Positions 9,177 through 18,222 of a stretch of DNA of 47,313 nucleotides are shown one piece after another. This stretch comes from Candidatus Poribacteria bacterium. Lineage in GTDB: Bacteria; Poribacteria; WGA-4E; UBA9662. The notes below the pieces were generated by a model. That model had not been told where the DNA came from and did not search any database. It was given only the letters and a program-made list of their open reading frames with translations. The DNA lies in contig JASMLX010000041.1 in assembly GCA_030748495.1 (NCBI GenBank), forward strand, positions 1 to 47,313, in the 5' to 3' direction. The position numbers were made by a program, and so were the translations under genes. The first letter of the stretch is position 1; each line of letters starts with the position of its first letter.

Positions 9177-9185
9177 TTTTTTTCC
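9167..9185 (-). promoter_or_regulatory. candidate -1 ribosomal frameshift (slippery) site in larC
   Basis: On the coding strand the zero frame reads GGG GAA AAA AAA AGC CCG TAG. The heptamer A AAA AAA followed by G permits tandem tRNA-Lys slippage by -1, after which the ribosome reads AAG CCC GTA GTT and enters the LarC2 frame. The zero-frame stop TAG lies at 9167-9169, only seven bases past the run. In Lactobacillus plantarum larC1/larC2 are known to be joined by programmed frameshifting, so a conserved mechanism is plausible. A transcriptional-slippage or assembly indel explanation for an A9 run is not excluded. Confidence 0.6.
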
Positions 9186-9901
9186 CCTACCACGATACGG
9201 AGTAGATTGGGAACGTCAGGCAGGTCTCGGCTACCGGCACCGTAGCCTATTCGTTGAACTGTCACTTCAGGCATTGGACCAAACTGCTCAGCCAATGTGG
9301 TGATAATGGCCGCCCCGGTAGGAGTAACCAGCTCTTTACGAATTTGGGTTTGACGGATGGGAATACCCCGAAGCAGCTCCATCGTACCTGGAACCGGTAC
9401 GGGCATCAGGCCGTGAGCGCATCGAACGAAACCGCTACCAAGCGATATTGCCGAAGCGTAGATCTGCTCGATCTCTAACAGGTCGAGCCCGATCACCGAT
9501 CCGACAATATCTATAATTGAGTCGATAGCACTGACTTCGTGTAGGTGAACCTCCGACTTAGGCATGTCGTGAACGGTCGCTTCCGCCGCCGTCAGTCGAT
9601 CAAAGATTTTCTTGGCTCGGCAGATAACACCGGCTTCTAAATCGCTCTGGTCGAGCAGATCAAAGATGTCCTGGAGATGACGTCCATGGAGATGACGATC
9701 CTGGGTTTCGGTTACAATCGCACGTGTGCCGGAAATTCCCTGCTTTTTGGTCTTTTCAAAGGTCAAAGAAAATTCATCGTTCAGATTGATCTTTGTCAGT
9801 TCTACGGCTAGCTGTTCTGGATCCAGTCCGATATCGACCAGGGCACCCAGTGTCATATCGCCACTGATGCCAGAGAAACAATCGAAGTAAGCAGTTTTCA
9901 A
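9167..9901 (-). CDS. larC: LarC N-terminal part (LarC1), nickel-pincer cofactor nickel-insertion protein
   Basis: N-terminal domain of LarC (DUF111 family), the CTP-dependent cyclometallase that inserts nickel into the pincer nucleotide cofactor used by lactate racemase and other LarA-type enzymes. It begins with the signature YFDCFSGISGDMTLGAL (residues 4-20). A conserved acidic/His stretch, SEVHLHEVSAIDSIIDIVG, follows near residue 118. The frame ends at residue 244 in the stop just after the A9 run, so alone it would give a truncated protein; the rest is encoded in the -1 frame. The ATG at 9901 lies 42 bases from the divergent start of the next gene, so both probably use the same short promoter region. 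Confidence 0.9.
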   Translation of the reverse strand: MKTAYFDCFSGISGDMTLGALVDIGLDPEQLAVELTKINLNDEFSLTFEKTKKQGISGTRAIVTETQDRHLHGRHLQDIFDLLDQSDLEAGVICRAKKIFDRLTAAEATVHDMPKSEVHLHEVSAIDSIIDIVGSVIGLDLLEIEQIYASAISLGSGFVRCAHGLMPVPVPGTMELLRGIPIRQTQIRKELVTPTGAAIITTLAEQFGPMPEVTVQRIGYGAGSRDLPDVPNLLRIVVGEKKSP

Positions 9902-9943
9902 AATCGATCTCCGTTATTGAGACAGTCTTTAATCAACATAAAC

Positions 9944-10450
9944 ATGCAGATCAAACGCATTCTTATTTTTATTACTGGGGTACTCCTACTGGTTGTCTGT
10001 GTTACAATCCTGATTGTCAATTCGCAAAAGAGGCCACGGCAGGAAGCGACAGATTCAAGCAATCCTACTGGTACCAGGGGGGAAAAAGTTCCCAACCGAC
10101 TTTTACCACCTGGCTCTGAACCGACAGCCACTATCCCTCCAAGCCAAGTCAAAGGGTGGGGTACCCACTATAGGCTAGTGGAATGTGGCGATTTACTACG
10201 CTACTTTTTCGAAGATCCCAATCGGTATTATGGCATCTACGATCTGCAAGAGGACTTAGGCCAGCCGGGTTCGCCAGATTGGACCTTGATGCCGTGGGAT
10301 GAACTTCGTCGCCGATATATCCGACGCTATCCCACAGAAGGCAAAACCTTTTTGATTGACGACGAACCGCCTCCTCCATTGCTGTCACTGGCCCAAGAGT
10401 TGGCCTACGATAACGCTCGATACCGGTTAATTCTCCAACCAAAGAAGTAG
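9944..10450 (+). CDS. hypothetical protein with N-terminal membrane anchor
   Basis: No family recognised. Starting from the ATG at 9944 the 168-residue product begins with MQIKR, then a hydrophobic helix (about residues 5-26) and a Lys/Arg-containing boundary, consistent with a single N-terminal membrane anchor. A Pro/Ser/Thr-rich linker follows. A compact C-terminal region from about residue 75 is rich in aromatic and charged residues (GWGTHYRLVECGDLLRYFFE and an ELRRRYIRRYP segment). A TTG at 9917 in the same frame is a less likely start. It is divergent from larC and convergent with murQ, 38 bases away. Confidence 0.6.
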   Translation: MQIKRILIFITGVLLLVVCVTILIVNSQKRPRQEATDSSNPTGTRGEKVPNRLLPPGSEPTATIPPSQVKGWGTHYRLVECGDLLRYFFEDPNRYYGIYDLQEDLGQPGSPDWTLMPWDELRRRYIRRYPTEGKTFLIDDEPPPPLLSLAQELAYDNARYRLILQPKK

Positions 10451-10488
10451 CAGACGGACAGGTTCAACCGATAGTTTCGAGCACCGTC

Positions 10489-11424
10489 TTATGGCCGGGC
10501 GCCTTCCAACACGGCCCGTAAAAATCCGTTCTGTGACTCGAGTAGCGCTACCGCTGTTTGTGGATCAACATCTCTAACCAGGCAGACAACCGCCACTTTA
10601 GTTTGACCATCGGCTTCAACTAGAGCAACTTCAGCCTGCGCTCTTTGGCAACCTGTAATCTCCATTAAGATCCGCAAAGCGCGATCTTTGATTTTATGGT
10701 TGGAGGCTTGTAGATCCACCATCAGGTTGTCATAAACGCGCCCCGTCTGAATCATGGCGCCGGTAGTCAGCATGTTCAAAACCAATTTAGTAGCCGTGCC
10801 TGCTTTTAGTCGAGTCGACCCGGTCACAACTTCGGGCCCTACCTGGGGGGTAATCCAGTGGTCGACGAAGCTCATTTCGCTTGACTGTGAGAACCGCCCA
10901 GGCGGAAGGGCACAACAGAGCAAAATCGTTTTGGCCCCTAGATCGTGCGCCTGTTGCAAGCCACCCAGCACATAAGGGGTGCGACCGCTGGCTGCAATCC
11001 CAACCACAATATCCGCCTTGGAGACGAGGTGGTCGAGGATGGCCTGACGACCGGCTTCGGGTCGGTCTTCAGCTGCTTCCACCGAACTTCTTAAGGCACG
11101 GTTTCCACCGGCAATTAAGCCTTGGATCTGCCCCGGCTCAGTGCTGAAGGTAGGTGGACACTCGGAAGCATCCAGTACACCCAGCCGACCACTAGTACCC
11201 GCTCCAATGTAAAATAAGCGTCCATCGTTGCGCAACACTTCAGCAATCAGGTCGATTGCAGTGGCAATTGAAGTCGATTCGGCTTCAATTGCCGCCAGCA
11301 CTTTTCGATCTTCCTGCTGGAAGATCTCTACGATTTCCGCACTGGATTTCAGGTCGATATCAACTGAATTGAGATTCCGCTGCTCGGTCAGCAGATCTGC
11401 TAATTCACCTGACTGACAGTTCAC
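10489..11424 (-). CDS. murQ: N-acetylmuramic acid 6-phosphate etherase
   Basis: Cleaves the lactyl ether of MurNAc-6-phosphate to give GlcNAc-6-phosphate and D-lactate in peptidoglycan recycling. The SIS-type sugar-phosphate fold is clear. LLTEQRN at the N-terminus and IGAGTSGRLGVLDASECPPTF (70s-90s) match the family, with the catalytic Glu88 in ASECPPTF. The AASGRTPYVLGGL and ATKLVLNML segments follow, and the 311-residue length is standard. The product D-lactate gives a possible but speculative metabolic link to the nearby larC. The gloA gene ends 13 bases upstream on the same strand, so murQ is probably co-transcribed with it. Confidence 0.94.
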   Translation of the reverse strand: MNCQSGELADLLTEQRNLNSVDIDLKSSAEIVEIFQQEDRKVLAAIEAESTSIATAIDLIAEVLRNDGRLFYIGAGTSGRLGVLDASECPPTFSTEPGQIQGLIAGGNRALRSSVEAAEDRPEAGRQAILDHLVSKADIVVGIAASGRTPYVLGGLQQAHDLGAKTILLCCALPPGRFSQSSEMSFVDHWITPQVGPEVVTGSTRLKAGTATKLVLNMLTTGAMIQTGRVYDNLMVDLQASNHKIKDRALRILMEITGCQRAQAEVALVEADGQTKVAVVCLVRDVDPQTAVALLESQNGFLRAVLEGARP

Positions 11425-11437
11425 TGAAGCTGATTCT

Positions 11438-11854
11438 CTAGCCTAACTCTTTTTGGTAGCCGGTTTCGTCGGCGTCAGCCCGCTCCAGCAACTCGATTTC
11501 ATAGCCGTCAGGGTCGTCGATAAAGGCCATCTTTCGACCTGCCGGGAATGTCTCTCGCCAATCGCCGGGCCAGATCTCAATACCCTTATTTTCCAGTTCG
11601 TCACAACAGGCAATCAGGTCGGGTACACCGATAGCGAAGTGCATCAGGTCTTCGGGAACGTCGACCTCGTAATCGTCGGAATAGGTGAGCTCCAGCGTGT
11701 GGGCATTACCGGGTAATTCAAGGTGAGCGATCTGGTTACCTGCCGGCGACTTGTCGCTGCGGTTCATGACCTTAAAACCGAGATGTTCTTCGTACCATTT
11801 GATCGACTGATCCAAGTCGCTAACACGAACGCGTGTGTGAAGGAAAACCGCCAT
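11438..11854 (-). CDS. gloA: glyoxalase I family protein (lactoylglutathione lyase-like, VOC fold)
   Basis: VOC-superfamily metalloenzyme, most likely glyoxalase I, which converts the hemithioacetal of methylglyoxal to S-lactoylglutathione. All four expected metal ligands can be placed: H6 (FLHTRVRV), E55 (LELTYS), H72 (LMHFAIGV) and E121 (YEIELLE). The two beta-alpha-beta-beta-beta modules and the DDPDGYEIEL ending are typical, and 138 residues is normal length. A GAGGAG ribosome binding site sits six bases before the ATG. The gene lies between a Gfo/Idh oxidoreductase and murQ, all on the minus strand. The thiol cofactor may not be glutathione in this organism. Confidence 0.88.
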   Translation of the reverse strand: MAVFLHTRVRVSDLDQSIKWYEEHLGFKVMNRSDKSPAGNQIAHLELPGNAHTLELTYSDDYEVDVPEDLMHFAIGVPDLIACCDELENKGIEIWPGDWRETFPAGRKMAFIDDPDGYEIELLERADADETGYQKELG

Positions 11855-11956
11855 AATAAACTCCTCAAAAACCTATTTAGTTAGTTGGGAAACAGATAAA
11901 TACAAATTCAATAATATCACACAGCTGAAACAACTGCAAGCACTGTCACCAAGCGA

Positions 11957-13024
11957 CTAACTGTCAATGGCAACCGCTTTCCCGGTCTGGCTCGAACGCA
12001 CGGCACCGTCCAGCATCTCCATCAGCATCACCGCTTGGTCGGCAGAGTTGAGTGGTTGATCCATCTCCTGGATCGAGCGGATAAACTCACGCGTTTGCAG
12101 CGTTACAGAATCGCCGGAATAGGCTGAGGTATCGAGTGGTTTAACTTTGACCCCTTGAGGTGTACCAATCAACTGCCGGCCATCTTCTAGGCCACCCAAG
12201 GTGCCGTGGAGACTTACCCGCTGAAACTCGGTAGCAATCGATTTTTGATCGGAAAGCCCATCGTCATTCTCAGGTGATTTGCCGTCTGCCGTATTGAGTG
12301 AGAAGGCTACAGCAAAATGCAACACACACCCGTTTTCAAACCGAACCAAGCCACAGGCGGCATCGTCAGCGGTGTAGATTTGTTCCGGCGGCGCTAGATC
12401 GGAGAACGCCATATAAAGCCCGGCGGACACTTCAGTCGGTTTGGGACATCCCATCATAAACCAGGCGTTATCGATGGCGTGAATACCAAGATCCAGCAGG
12501 ACGCCACCGCCTTTGTCTTTGTCGTGTCGCCAGCCTCTGCCCGAACACCAGCGGGTGCGAATCCAACGCGTATCCGAGTAATAGACCTCGCCTAGTTCTC
12601 CCGCCGCTACCAGGCGTCGGCCCTCCATCAACTGTGGTGTGAATCGAGACTGGCGCACAAACATGCAGGAGAGCCCTTTCTCAGCCGATAATTTGGCCAG
12701 CGGTTTCATCTCTTCGGCACTGTTGGCCGGTGGCTTCTCGCACAAAACGTGCAACCCACACTCCAGTGCGTCCCGAGTTGCTGGGGCGTGCATCCAGGTT
12801 GGCAATCCGATACAGACCGCATCCAACTCTGCCTGTTGTAACATCACTTGGTAGTCATCGAAGATTTGCACTCCTTCGATCTCACCTAGAGTCCGTTCAC
12901 GGCGATTAGAATCCGGGTCGGCTAAAGCGACCAGTTCAGCATTTTTCTCATCCGCTAAAATCCGGGTTGTACTTCCAATGGTACCGCCGATGCCGATAAC
13001 GCCAAATCGAATTTTATCTCCCAT
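11957..13024 (-). CDS. Gfo/Idh/MocA family NAD(P)-dependent oxidoreductase
   Basis: Two-domain sugar or cyclitol dehydrogenase-type protein of 355 residues. The N-terminal Rossmann domain begins IRFGVIGIGGTIGS and is followed by ALADPD and the family-defining CEKPPAN motif near residue 95. The C-terminal alpha/beta domain contains GGGVLLDLGIHAIDNAWFMMG, the usual position of the catalytic histidine. The substrate cannot be deduced; many relatives act on inositols or sugar acids. A GGAAGGA ribosome binding site precedes the ATG. The gene is the first of a possible minus-strand transcript that continues into gloA and murQ. Confidence 0.9.
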   Translation of the reverse strand: MGDKIRFGVIGIGGTIGSTTRILADEKNAELVALADPDSNRRERTLGEIEGVQIFDDYQVMLQQAELDAVCIGLPTWMHAPATRDALECGLHVLCEKPPANSAEEMKPLAKLSAEKGLSCMFVRQSRFTPQLMEGRRLVAAGELGEVYYSDTRWIRTRWCSGRGWRHDKDKGGGVLLDLGIHAIDNAWFMMGCPKPTEVSAGLYMAFSDLAPPEQIYTADDAACGLVRFENGCVLHFAVAFSLNTADGKSPENDDGLSDQKSIATEFQRVSLHGTLGGLEDGRQLIGTPQGVKVKPLDTSAYSGDSVTLQTREFIRSIQEMDQPLNSADQAVMLMEMLDGAVRSSQTGKAVAIDS

Positions 13025-14236
13025 ATTTTACGTCCTTCCAAGTCTAAATTGAGTCAATCATTACGGCCCTAAAATATATCATAATTTTACCGCATCTCAC
13101 CTGTAGAAAGTCATTTTCTTAATAGGCCTCTGGCAAAAAGAGAGAAATGTTAGAATTAAGGGGTTAGATAGCAACAGATAAAAAGATCGATTCGAGTCAG
13201 ATATCAAACGGTTAACCGCCGTTAGAGTGGGTCTTTTCCGACAAATGTTGCCAACCTTGTCCTCTCCAACCAACCGGGCCAGACCAGCCCAGCCTAGCTA
13301 AATTGTAGCCACCAACGGCTGATGAGATTGATATTTTGGAGGGAATATCCGGTGATTAAGGCGGGGCTAATTTGCCTGCCAAGATCCGGCGACCAAAGAG
13401 GAAATCTAAATATTGCCCCTGAAGCCGACCAGAGAAAGTGACCCATTAGCATTTAGGTGGAGGTCGGATTCAGATTGAGCCTGTGATCGGCAAACCAAAG
13501 GTCTGGGCTATTCGGTGCTAGCGTGATGGCAAGCGACGATGACATTTGTGACTCCGTTTGAATTTGATGGCTACCATCTACAATCTGGAACTCAAACCCA
13601 AATTCTGACTTATGCAACAGGTCTAATCGCTCGTCGCACCAACTGTTTGCTGGGGCCAATCGCGGCTGGAAGTGCGGGTGTTGGATCTGTATAGGGAAGG
13701 CGAGTGGCAGGCCGGTCAACACGGTTGGACTCAGTAGTTCTGTTATTCAGCCACTCAGAATAATAATGTTAGACACAAATGAGGTAGAGGAGATTTTGCC
13801 TCAGTTGAGCTGGGTAGAATTGCTTAAAAGGGTTTTGTAAAAGTATCAGGCTATAGAAGGGGAAAAACACCATTTCATGCCCATGCGCACAATTGAAGGC
13901 TCCAGAAAATGAACAGTTCTCATTTTCGCATGAAAAAGCCACATCACCAAATCTGGGTTTAGTACCAATTTTCACAGCAAGCCGATGAGGAATCCTCAGT
14001 AAGGAGCCGCCGGCTACTAAATATCCACAAAGTTTCCTTTTGTTTGTTCGAGCCACGATTTTTGATATGATATGCGATAGAGTTCTAATATTTATTAGCG
14101 AATGATTTTGTACCTAGAGATGTCTCCTAACTACTCATTGGCTATGTTTCAATGGCTCGGAGTGTATAAGACGTAATTTTGAAAACGAGAGATTAGAAAA
14201 ATGAGAGTTCAACTAACTAATCATAGGGGGTTGCTA
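13025..14236. other. 1.2 kb gene-poor stretch
   Basis: No convincing gene. Two minus-strand open frames (13453-13722 and 13769-14056) lack a Shine-Dalgarno and show no family motif. The second contains a CENENC-like pair of cysteines and an FNCAHGHEM stretch but reads as chance or a decayed fragment. The last 35 bases hold the leader of the giant LRR gene, including an AGGGGG site before the ATG at 14237. Confidence 0.45.
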
Positions 14237-15436
14237 ATGAAAAGACTTACCTGCTTATGCCTATCGATATTTTGTTTGTTACTGGCCGGCAATATTTGGG
14301 CTGATGAAGTGGTGGAAATACCAGACCCGATTTTGCGTAAGGCTCTGATTTCAACTCTGCGACTTAAAACGGGCGCAGATATTACTAAAGAAGGCTTAGC
14401 TGAAATAACGAACCTAAACCTTCAATACAGGAATATCAAGGATTTGACAGGATTAGCGTTCTGTACTGGTCTTAAAACCTTGTCTCTTCATTCCAACCGG
14501 AATCTGAGCGACATCAGTGCCTTGGCCACGGCTAACCTGCCTAGCCTTGTCACCTTGAAACTTGATAACAACCAGAATCTGAAAACACTGGCTAGTTTCA
14601 ACCTGCCACAACTGAAAACCTTGTCTCTTCATTCCAACCAGATAAGCGATATAGCTCCAGTGCATAAAAATAAAACGCTTTCTTCTACGTTATCGACACT
14701 TGACTTTCGCTATAACCCCCTTAGCAAAGTGTCTATTTTGAACTATGTCCCTTTGCTAACTAAAAAGATTGGATATGTCAAATTCACCTATCCTGTTGGT
14801 TGGGATCTTATTAACCTGGATAAAGTAGAAAGTTATAAGATTTCATTGCAGGTAAGCCTAGACCCTAACTTTATCCTGATCAATTCTAGTGTTGTCGTTT
14901 TAATGACACTCCAAGAACTGGCTGAAACTAATCGATTCGTGATAGGTGAAACAGTTAATTTGGTCGTTGACCGGGGGACAATCCAATCTCCCGCGGTAGC
15001 AAACGGTGACGGCACCTACTCGGCCAAGTATACAGCAGACAGCACTATCGGCGATGTTAAAATACAGGCGGTCACTAACAGTGGGACGCTAGCCTCCACC
15101 AAAATAAGGCTGGTAGATACCAAAGTTGATCGCATTGTGTATCAACTCGACCGGAACCCCAACCTGGCTTCTGGTCACGTATTGATTAATTCCATGAATA
15201 ATCTGACTCTGAAGCTACTGGATTCCAAGGGCGAATTGGTCTCTGGAGAAATATTGGATTTAAGTGCCGGTAGAGGGACAATCCAATCGCCTGCTGTTAA
15301 AAACTCCGATGGCACATACTCAGCCATGTACACCGCCGGGAACAATACTGGTTCTGCTGCGATCAAGGGTATCATTAAAGGTTCTACCGACAAAAGGGAT
15401 TTGGGGAGTCTAAAAATCCAGGTGGTTGATATTTAG
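14237..15436 (+). CDS. giant LRR protein, fragment 1: signal peptide, LRR block 1, Ig-like modules
   Basis: Starts at the ATG at 14237, which has an AGGGGG site about six bases upstream; an ATG 36 bases earlier lies in frame but gives a poor leader. Residues 1-22 form a signal peptide (MKRLTCLCLSIFCLLLAG, then a cleavage-like ANIWADE region). Leucine-rich repeats of LKTLSLHSN and LVTLKLDNN type fill about residues 45-165. Two invasin/BIG-1-like modules follow, each containing a GTIQSPAV..DGTYSA.YTA motif. The frame ends in TAG just after IQVVDI, where the next frame continues the same Ig-like pattern. An extracellular location is expected. Confidence 0.75.
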   Translation: MKRLTCLCLSIFCLLLAGNIWADEVVEIPDPILRKALISTLRLKTGADITKEGLAEITNLNLQYRNIKDLTGLAFCTGLKTLSLHSNRNLSDISALATANLPSLVTLKLDNNQNLKTLASFNLPQLKTLSLHSNQISDIAPVHKNKTLSSTLSTLDFRYNPLSKVSILNYVPLLTKKIGYVKFTYPVGWDLINLDKVESYKISLQVSLDPNFILINSSVVVLMTLQELAETNRFVIGETVNLVVDRGTIQSPAVANGDGTYSAKYTADSTIGDVKIQAVTNSGTLASTKIRLVDTKVDRIVYQLDRNPNLASGHVLINSMNNLTLKLLDSKGELVSGEILDLSAGRGTIQSPAVKNSDGTYSAMYTAGNNTGSAAIKGIIKGSTDKRDLGSLKIQVVDI

Positions 15437-18149
15437 GGTCAAGCTTTCAGTCACTCAATCTAGACTTCCCGCTAGCCTAGACGCCAAATCGAACATAACA
15501 ATATATTTTGAAGATACAAGAGGCAGCAAAGTCAAAGGTCAAACTTTAGTCTACTTAACAACTGATTTGGGCGCTGTTAGCTCACCGCTCGATCATGGGG
15601 ACGGCACATATACAGCCACGTATACCGGGGCGGAAACTCCAGGCCGAGCTAAAATCACGGCTACAAGTGAGAGCGGGAAGTCTGGTACTACCACCATTCA
15701 ACTGGATGGGGTCGATGGGGTGGATGGGGAGAAATCTAAATTCAAGATATTTGGCAGTGCGGCCGCGCAAACCGGACAACCTGTATCCATTGAGGTTTTA
15801 CTTGTGACGACCAGAGGCGCGCCCTTGAGCCGGAGACGTGTTGATCTCAAGATAGAGCCAAATGCTGATGTTCAGATCAAATCGGCCGAAAAAACAAATC
15901 TAGAGGGAAAGACCATAATCACTTTTACTGCGGGTACGGCCGGGATTTATACCCTGAAGGGACGCTCAGGAAAGACGATACTCGATGGTAATCTTGCGGC
16001 TATATTTACTGGCGACCCGGTAGTCTTACCCGAGATGGAGGGGGTTGAAATTATCTCTATTCCGGACCCTGCTTTGCGTAAGGTCCTGGAATCGGCCCTG
16101 CATAAATGGCCGGGCGGGGATATTATCAGGGAACACTTAGAAGATTTAAAAACTTTATCCTTGGCCGGCAAGGAGATCCGGGATTGGACGGGGTTGGAGT
16201 ATTGTATCTCTTTACAACAACTAGATCTCTCTAATCACCAACTGCAGGATTTAACCAGCCTCCCCTGGGCCCAACTCACCCGCCTGACCCAGTTGAATTT
16301 GTCTAATAATCAGATTAGTGATTTCAGTCTTCTATCCAACCTGGCCTCTCTGCAAAGCCTGGATCTTTCTCATAACCAAATATATGAGCTGAGTGCCTTG
16401 GTTGGTCTAACTTATCTGGGTCAACTCAAGCTGAACCATAACCAAATTAGTGACCTGACCCCGTTGGCCAAACTACCCAATCTGACTCAACTCTATCTGG
16501 GTTCAGGCCAAAAAGAGCAACAGAACCTGGTCAGGGACTTGAAACCTTTGCAAAACTTGCCGTCTCTGCAGGAGCTATATCTAAGTGGAAATCAGATTAA
16601 CAATATTGGGCCTATTGCCAGCTTGCCAGCCTTGAAAAGCCTGGAACTCTACCACAACCCGCTGAATAAGTCTGCGCTGCTGATTCATATTCCAGCCCTA
16701 GAAGAGCGTAAAGTTACCGTTTCCCACAATTCGTCGGCTCCGCTCAGCACCACCATTAGTGGAGGCACCGTCCAGAACGGGGATCAGGAGGTAGAGGTAG
16801 AGTTACTGAACCAAAAGGGTATTGTACTCCAATTCAGCGATAAAGTTAGTCCTGGACAGGTGGAACTAAAAGCCAAAGAGGGTGAAGCCTTAACTGTCCA
16901 AGCCAAGTGGGAGGAGGACCAGCTAACTCTAAATTTGCCGGCTAACCAAACTTTCGGCTATCAGACCACCTATATCATCCGCTTGACAGGGGTCAAAGAC
17001 GCCGACGGCATAGCCCTTGAAGGTGACCAGGTTACCTTCACCACTAAAGCAGAAGTCAGATTGAATCCGACATTCACTCTGTCGGCCAGCCGGCCGCAGC
17101 AATCAGCTAATCCCGGCCAGCAGGCTACCTATACTCTGAGTCTACAGGGGGTTGACGGCTTTGAAGAGACAGTTAAACTGTCCACGACGCAAACGCCGGC
17201 CAATGTAACTACCGGCTTCGATAACAGCAGTATCCAACTCAAGGCGGAGCAAGATAAACAGCCGGCGAAGTTGGTACTGACACTGCCTGAAGATATCGCA
17301 GTGGAAACCTACCCCTTTACCGTCTTAGCCACCAGTGGAGGTCTCAGCCAAAATATATCGTTAAAACTGAAAGTAGAACTGCCCCCCAGTCGGGTGGCCA
17401 GTCTGCGTCTGCAAGCCGAGCCTGACCAGTTAACCGCGGATGGGGTGTCGACCTCTATCATTACCGTCACCGCTAAAGATGACCAGGGCCGGGCTCTGAG
17501 GGGGGAGACACTAACCCTGTTAGCCAGTAGCGGTCAGGTCAGCGACTTGGTGGAAAACAAAGAGACAGCCACTTACACTGCCACTTATACGGCCGGCAGC
17601 AAAGTGGAACAGGTGACATTAACCGTGGTGGCCCGCAACGACAAGAAAGGCGCCATTAAGCTCAACCTGATTGAAAAACCAAAAATCGCTCCCTCCTTCG
17701 CTATTAGTTCCTTGAAGGCGGAACAGACGGGTAATCCAGGCGGTTATATTTCCTATCTGGTGAAGCTGGAGGGGAAAGATGGCTTTGCCGACCAGGTGAC
17801 CTTATTTGCCACTGATCTACCAGAGGGAATCAGCGCCACCTTTGATCCCAAGGAGATCAGCCTGTCGACTGAAGATGTGCTCCATACCTCCCAGATGACG
17901 CTGACGGTGGGTACTGCGGTGGAAGCCTACGACTATGAAATAACCGTATTGGGCACCAGTTCAGCCGGGTCAACTAAAAAACTGACCTTAACGGCTAAAG
18001 TAGAATCTACCGATCTGGAGTTGAGCACCTTAACCCTGATCGCCAAGCCCAAGCAAGTCTTGTTAGGTCAAGGACTGGAGGTGCTGGGCCAGCTAGTCAT
18101 CTTATCCGAATCGGCAGAAGTGAAACCGGAGGGTTTGACTATTAGCTAG
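15426..18149 (+). CDS. giant LRR protein, fragment 2: Ig-like modules and LRR block 2
   Basis: This 907-codon frame has no credible start of its own (a TTG with no ribosome binding site) and continues fragment 1 after a +1 shift. It opens with a BIG-1-like module (DHGDGTYTATYTG). A second LRR-cap motif, IPDPALRKVLESAL, near residue 215 parallels the IPDPILRKALISTL cap of fragment 1. LRRs then run to about residue 415 (LTQLNLSNNQISDFSLL and similar). A SbsA-like Ig domain follows, and then alternating Ig-like modules (two begin with TLSLQGVDGFEETV and LVKLEGKDGFADQV). The frame ends in TAG after GLTIS, in the middle of a module that fragment 3 completes. Confidence 0.75.
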   Translation: MIFRVKLSVTQSRLPASLDAKSNITIYFEDTRGSKVKGQTLVYLTTDLGAVSSPLDHGDGTYTATYTGAETPGRAKITATSESGKSGTTTIQLDGVDGVDGEKSKFKIFGSAAAQTGQPVSIEVLLVTTRGAPLSRRRVDLKIEPNADVQIKSAEKTNLEGKTIITFTAGTAGIYTLKGRSGKTILDGNLAAIFTGDPVVLPEMEGVEIISIPDPALRKVLESALHKWPGGDIIREHLEDLKTLSLAGKEIRDWTGLEYCISLQQLDLSNHQLQDLTSLPWAQLTRLTQLNLSNNQISDFSLLSNLASLQSLDLSHNQIYELSALVGLTYLGQLKLNHNQISDLTPLAKLPNLTQLYLGSGQKEQQNLVRDLKPLQNLPSLQELYLSGNQINNIGPIASLPALKSLELYHNPLNKSALLIHIPALEERKVTVSHNSSAPLSTTISGGTVQNGDQEVEVELLNQKGIVLQFSDKVSPGQVELKAKEGEALTVQAKWEEDQLTLNLPANQTFGYQTTYIIRLTGVKDADGIALEGDQVTFTTKAEVRLNPTFTLSASRPQQSANPGQQATYTLSLQGVDGFEETVKLSTTQTPANVTTGFDNSSIQLKAEQDKQPAKLVLTLPEDIAVETYPFTVLATSGGLSQNISLKLKVELPPSRVASLRLQAEPDQLTADGVSTSIITVTAKDDQGRALRGETLTLLASSGQVSDLVENKETATYTATYTAGSKVEQVTLTVVARNDKKGAIKLNLIEKPKIAPSFAISSLKAEQTGNPGGYISYLVKLEGKDGFADQVTLFATDLPEGISATFDPKEISLSTEDVLHTSQMTLTVGTAVEAYDYEITVLGTSSAGSTKKLTLTAKVESTDLELSTLTLIAKPKQVLLGQGLEVLGQLVILSESAEVKPEGLTIS

Positions 18150-18222
18150 CCTATCCTTTATCTCTCCTTCAGGACAACAGCCTAAATTTGAAGCTAGCAC
18201 AGATGCGGAGGGCAATTATCAA

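Noticed and set aside
13453..14056. Two minus-strand open frames in the 13-14 kb gap
   Set aside because: No Shine-Dalgarno, no recognised domain; not enough to call a gene, though a decayed remnant cannot be excluded.
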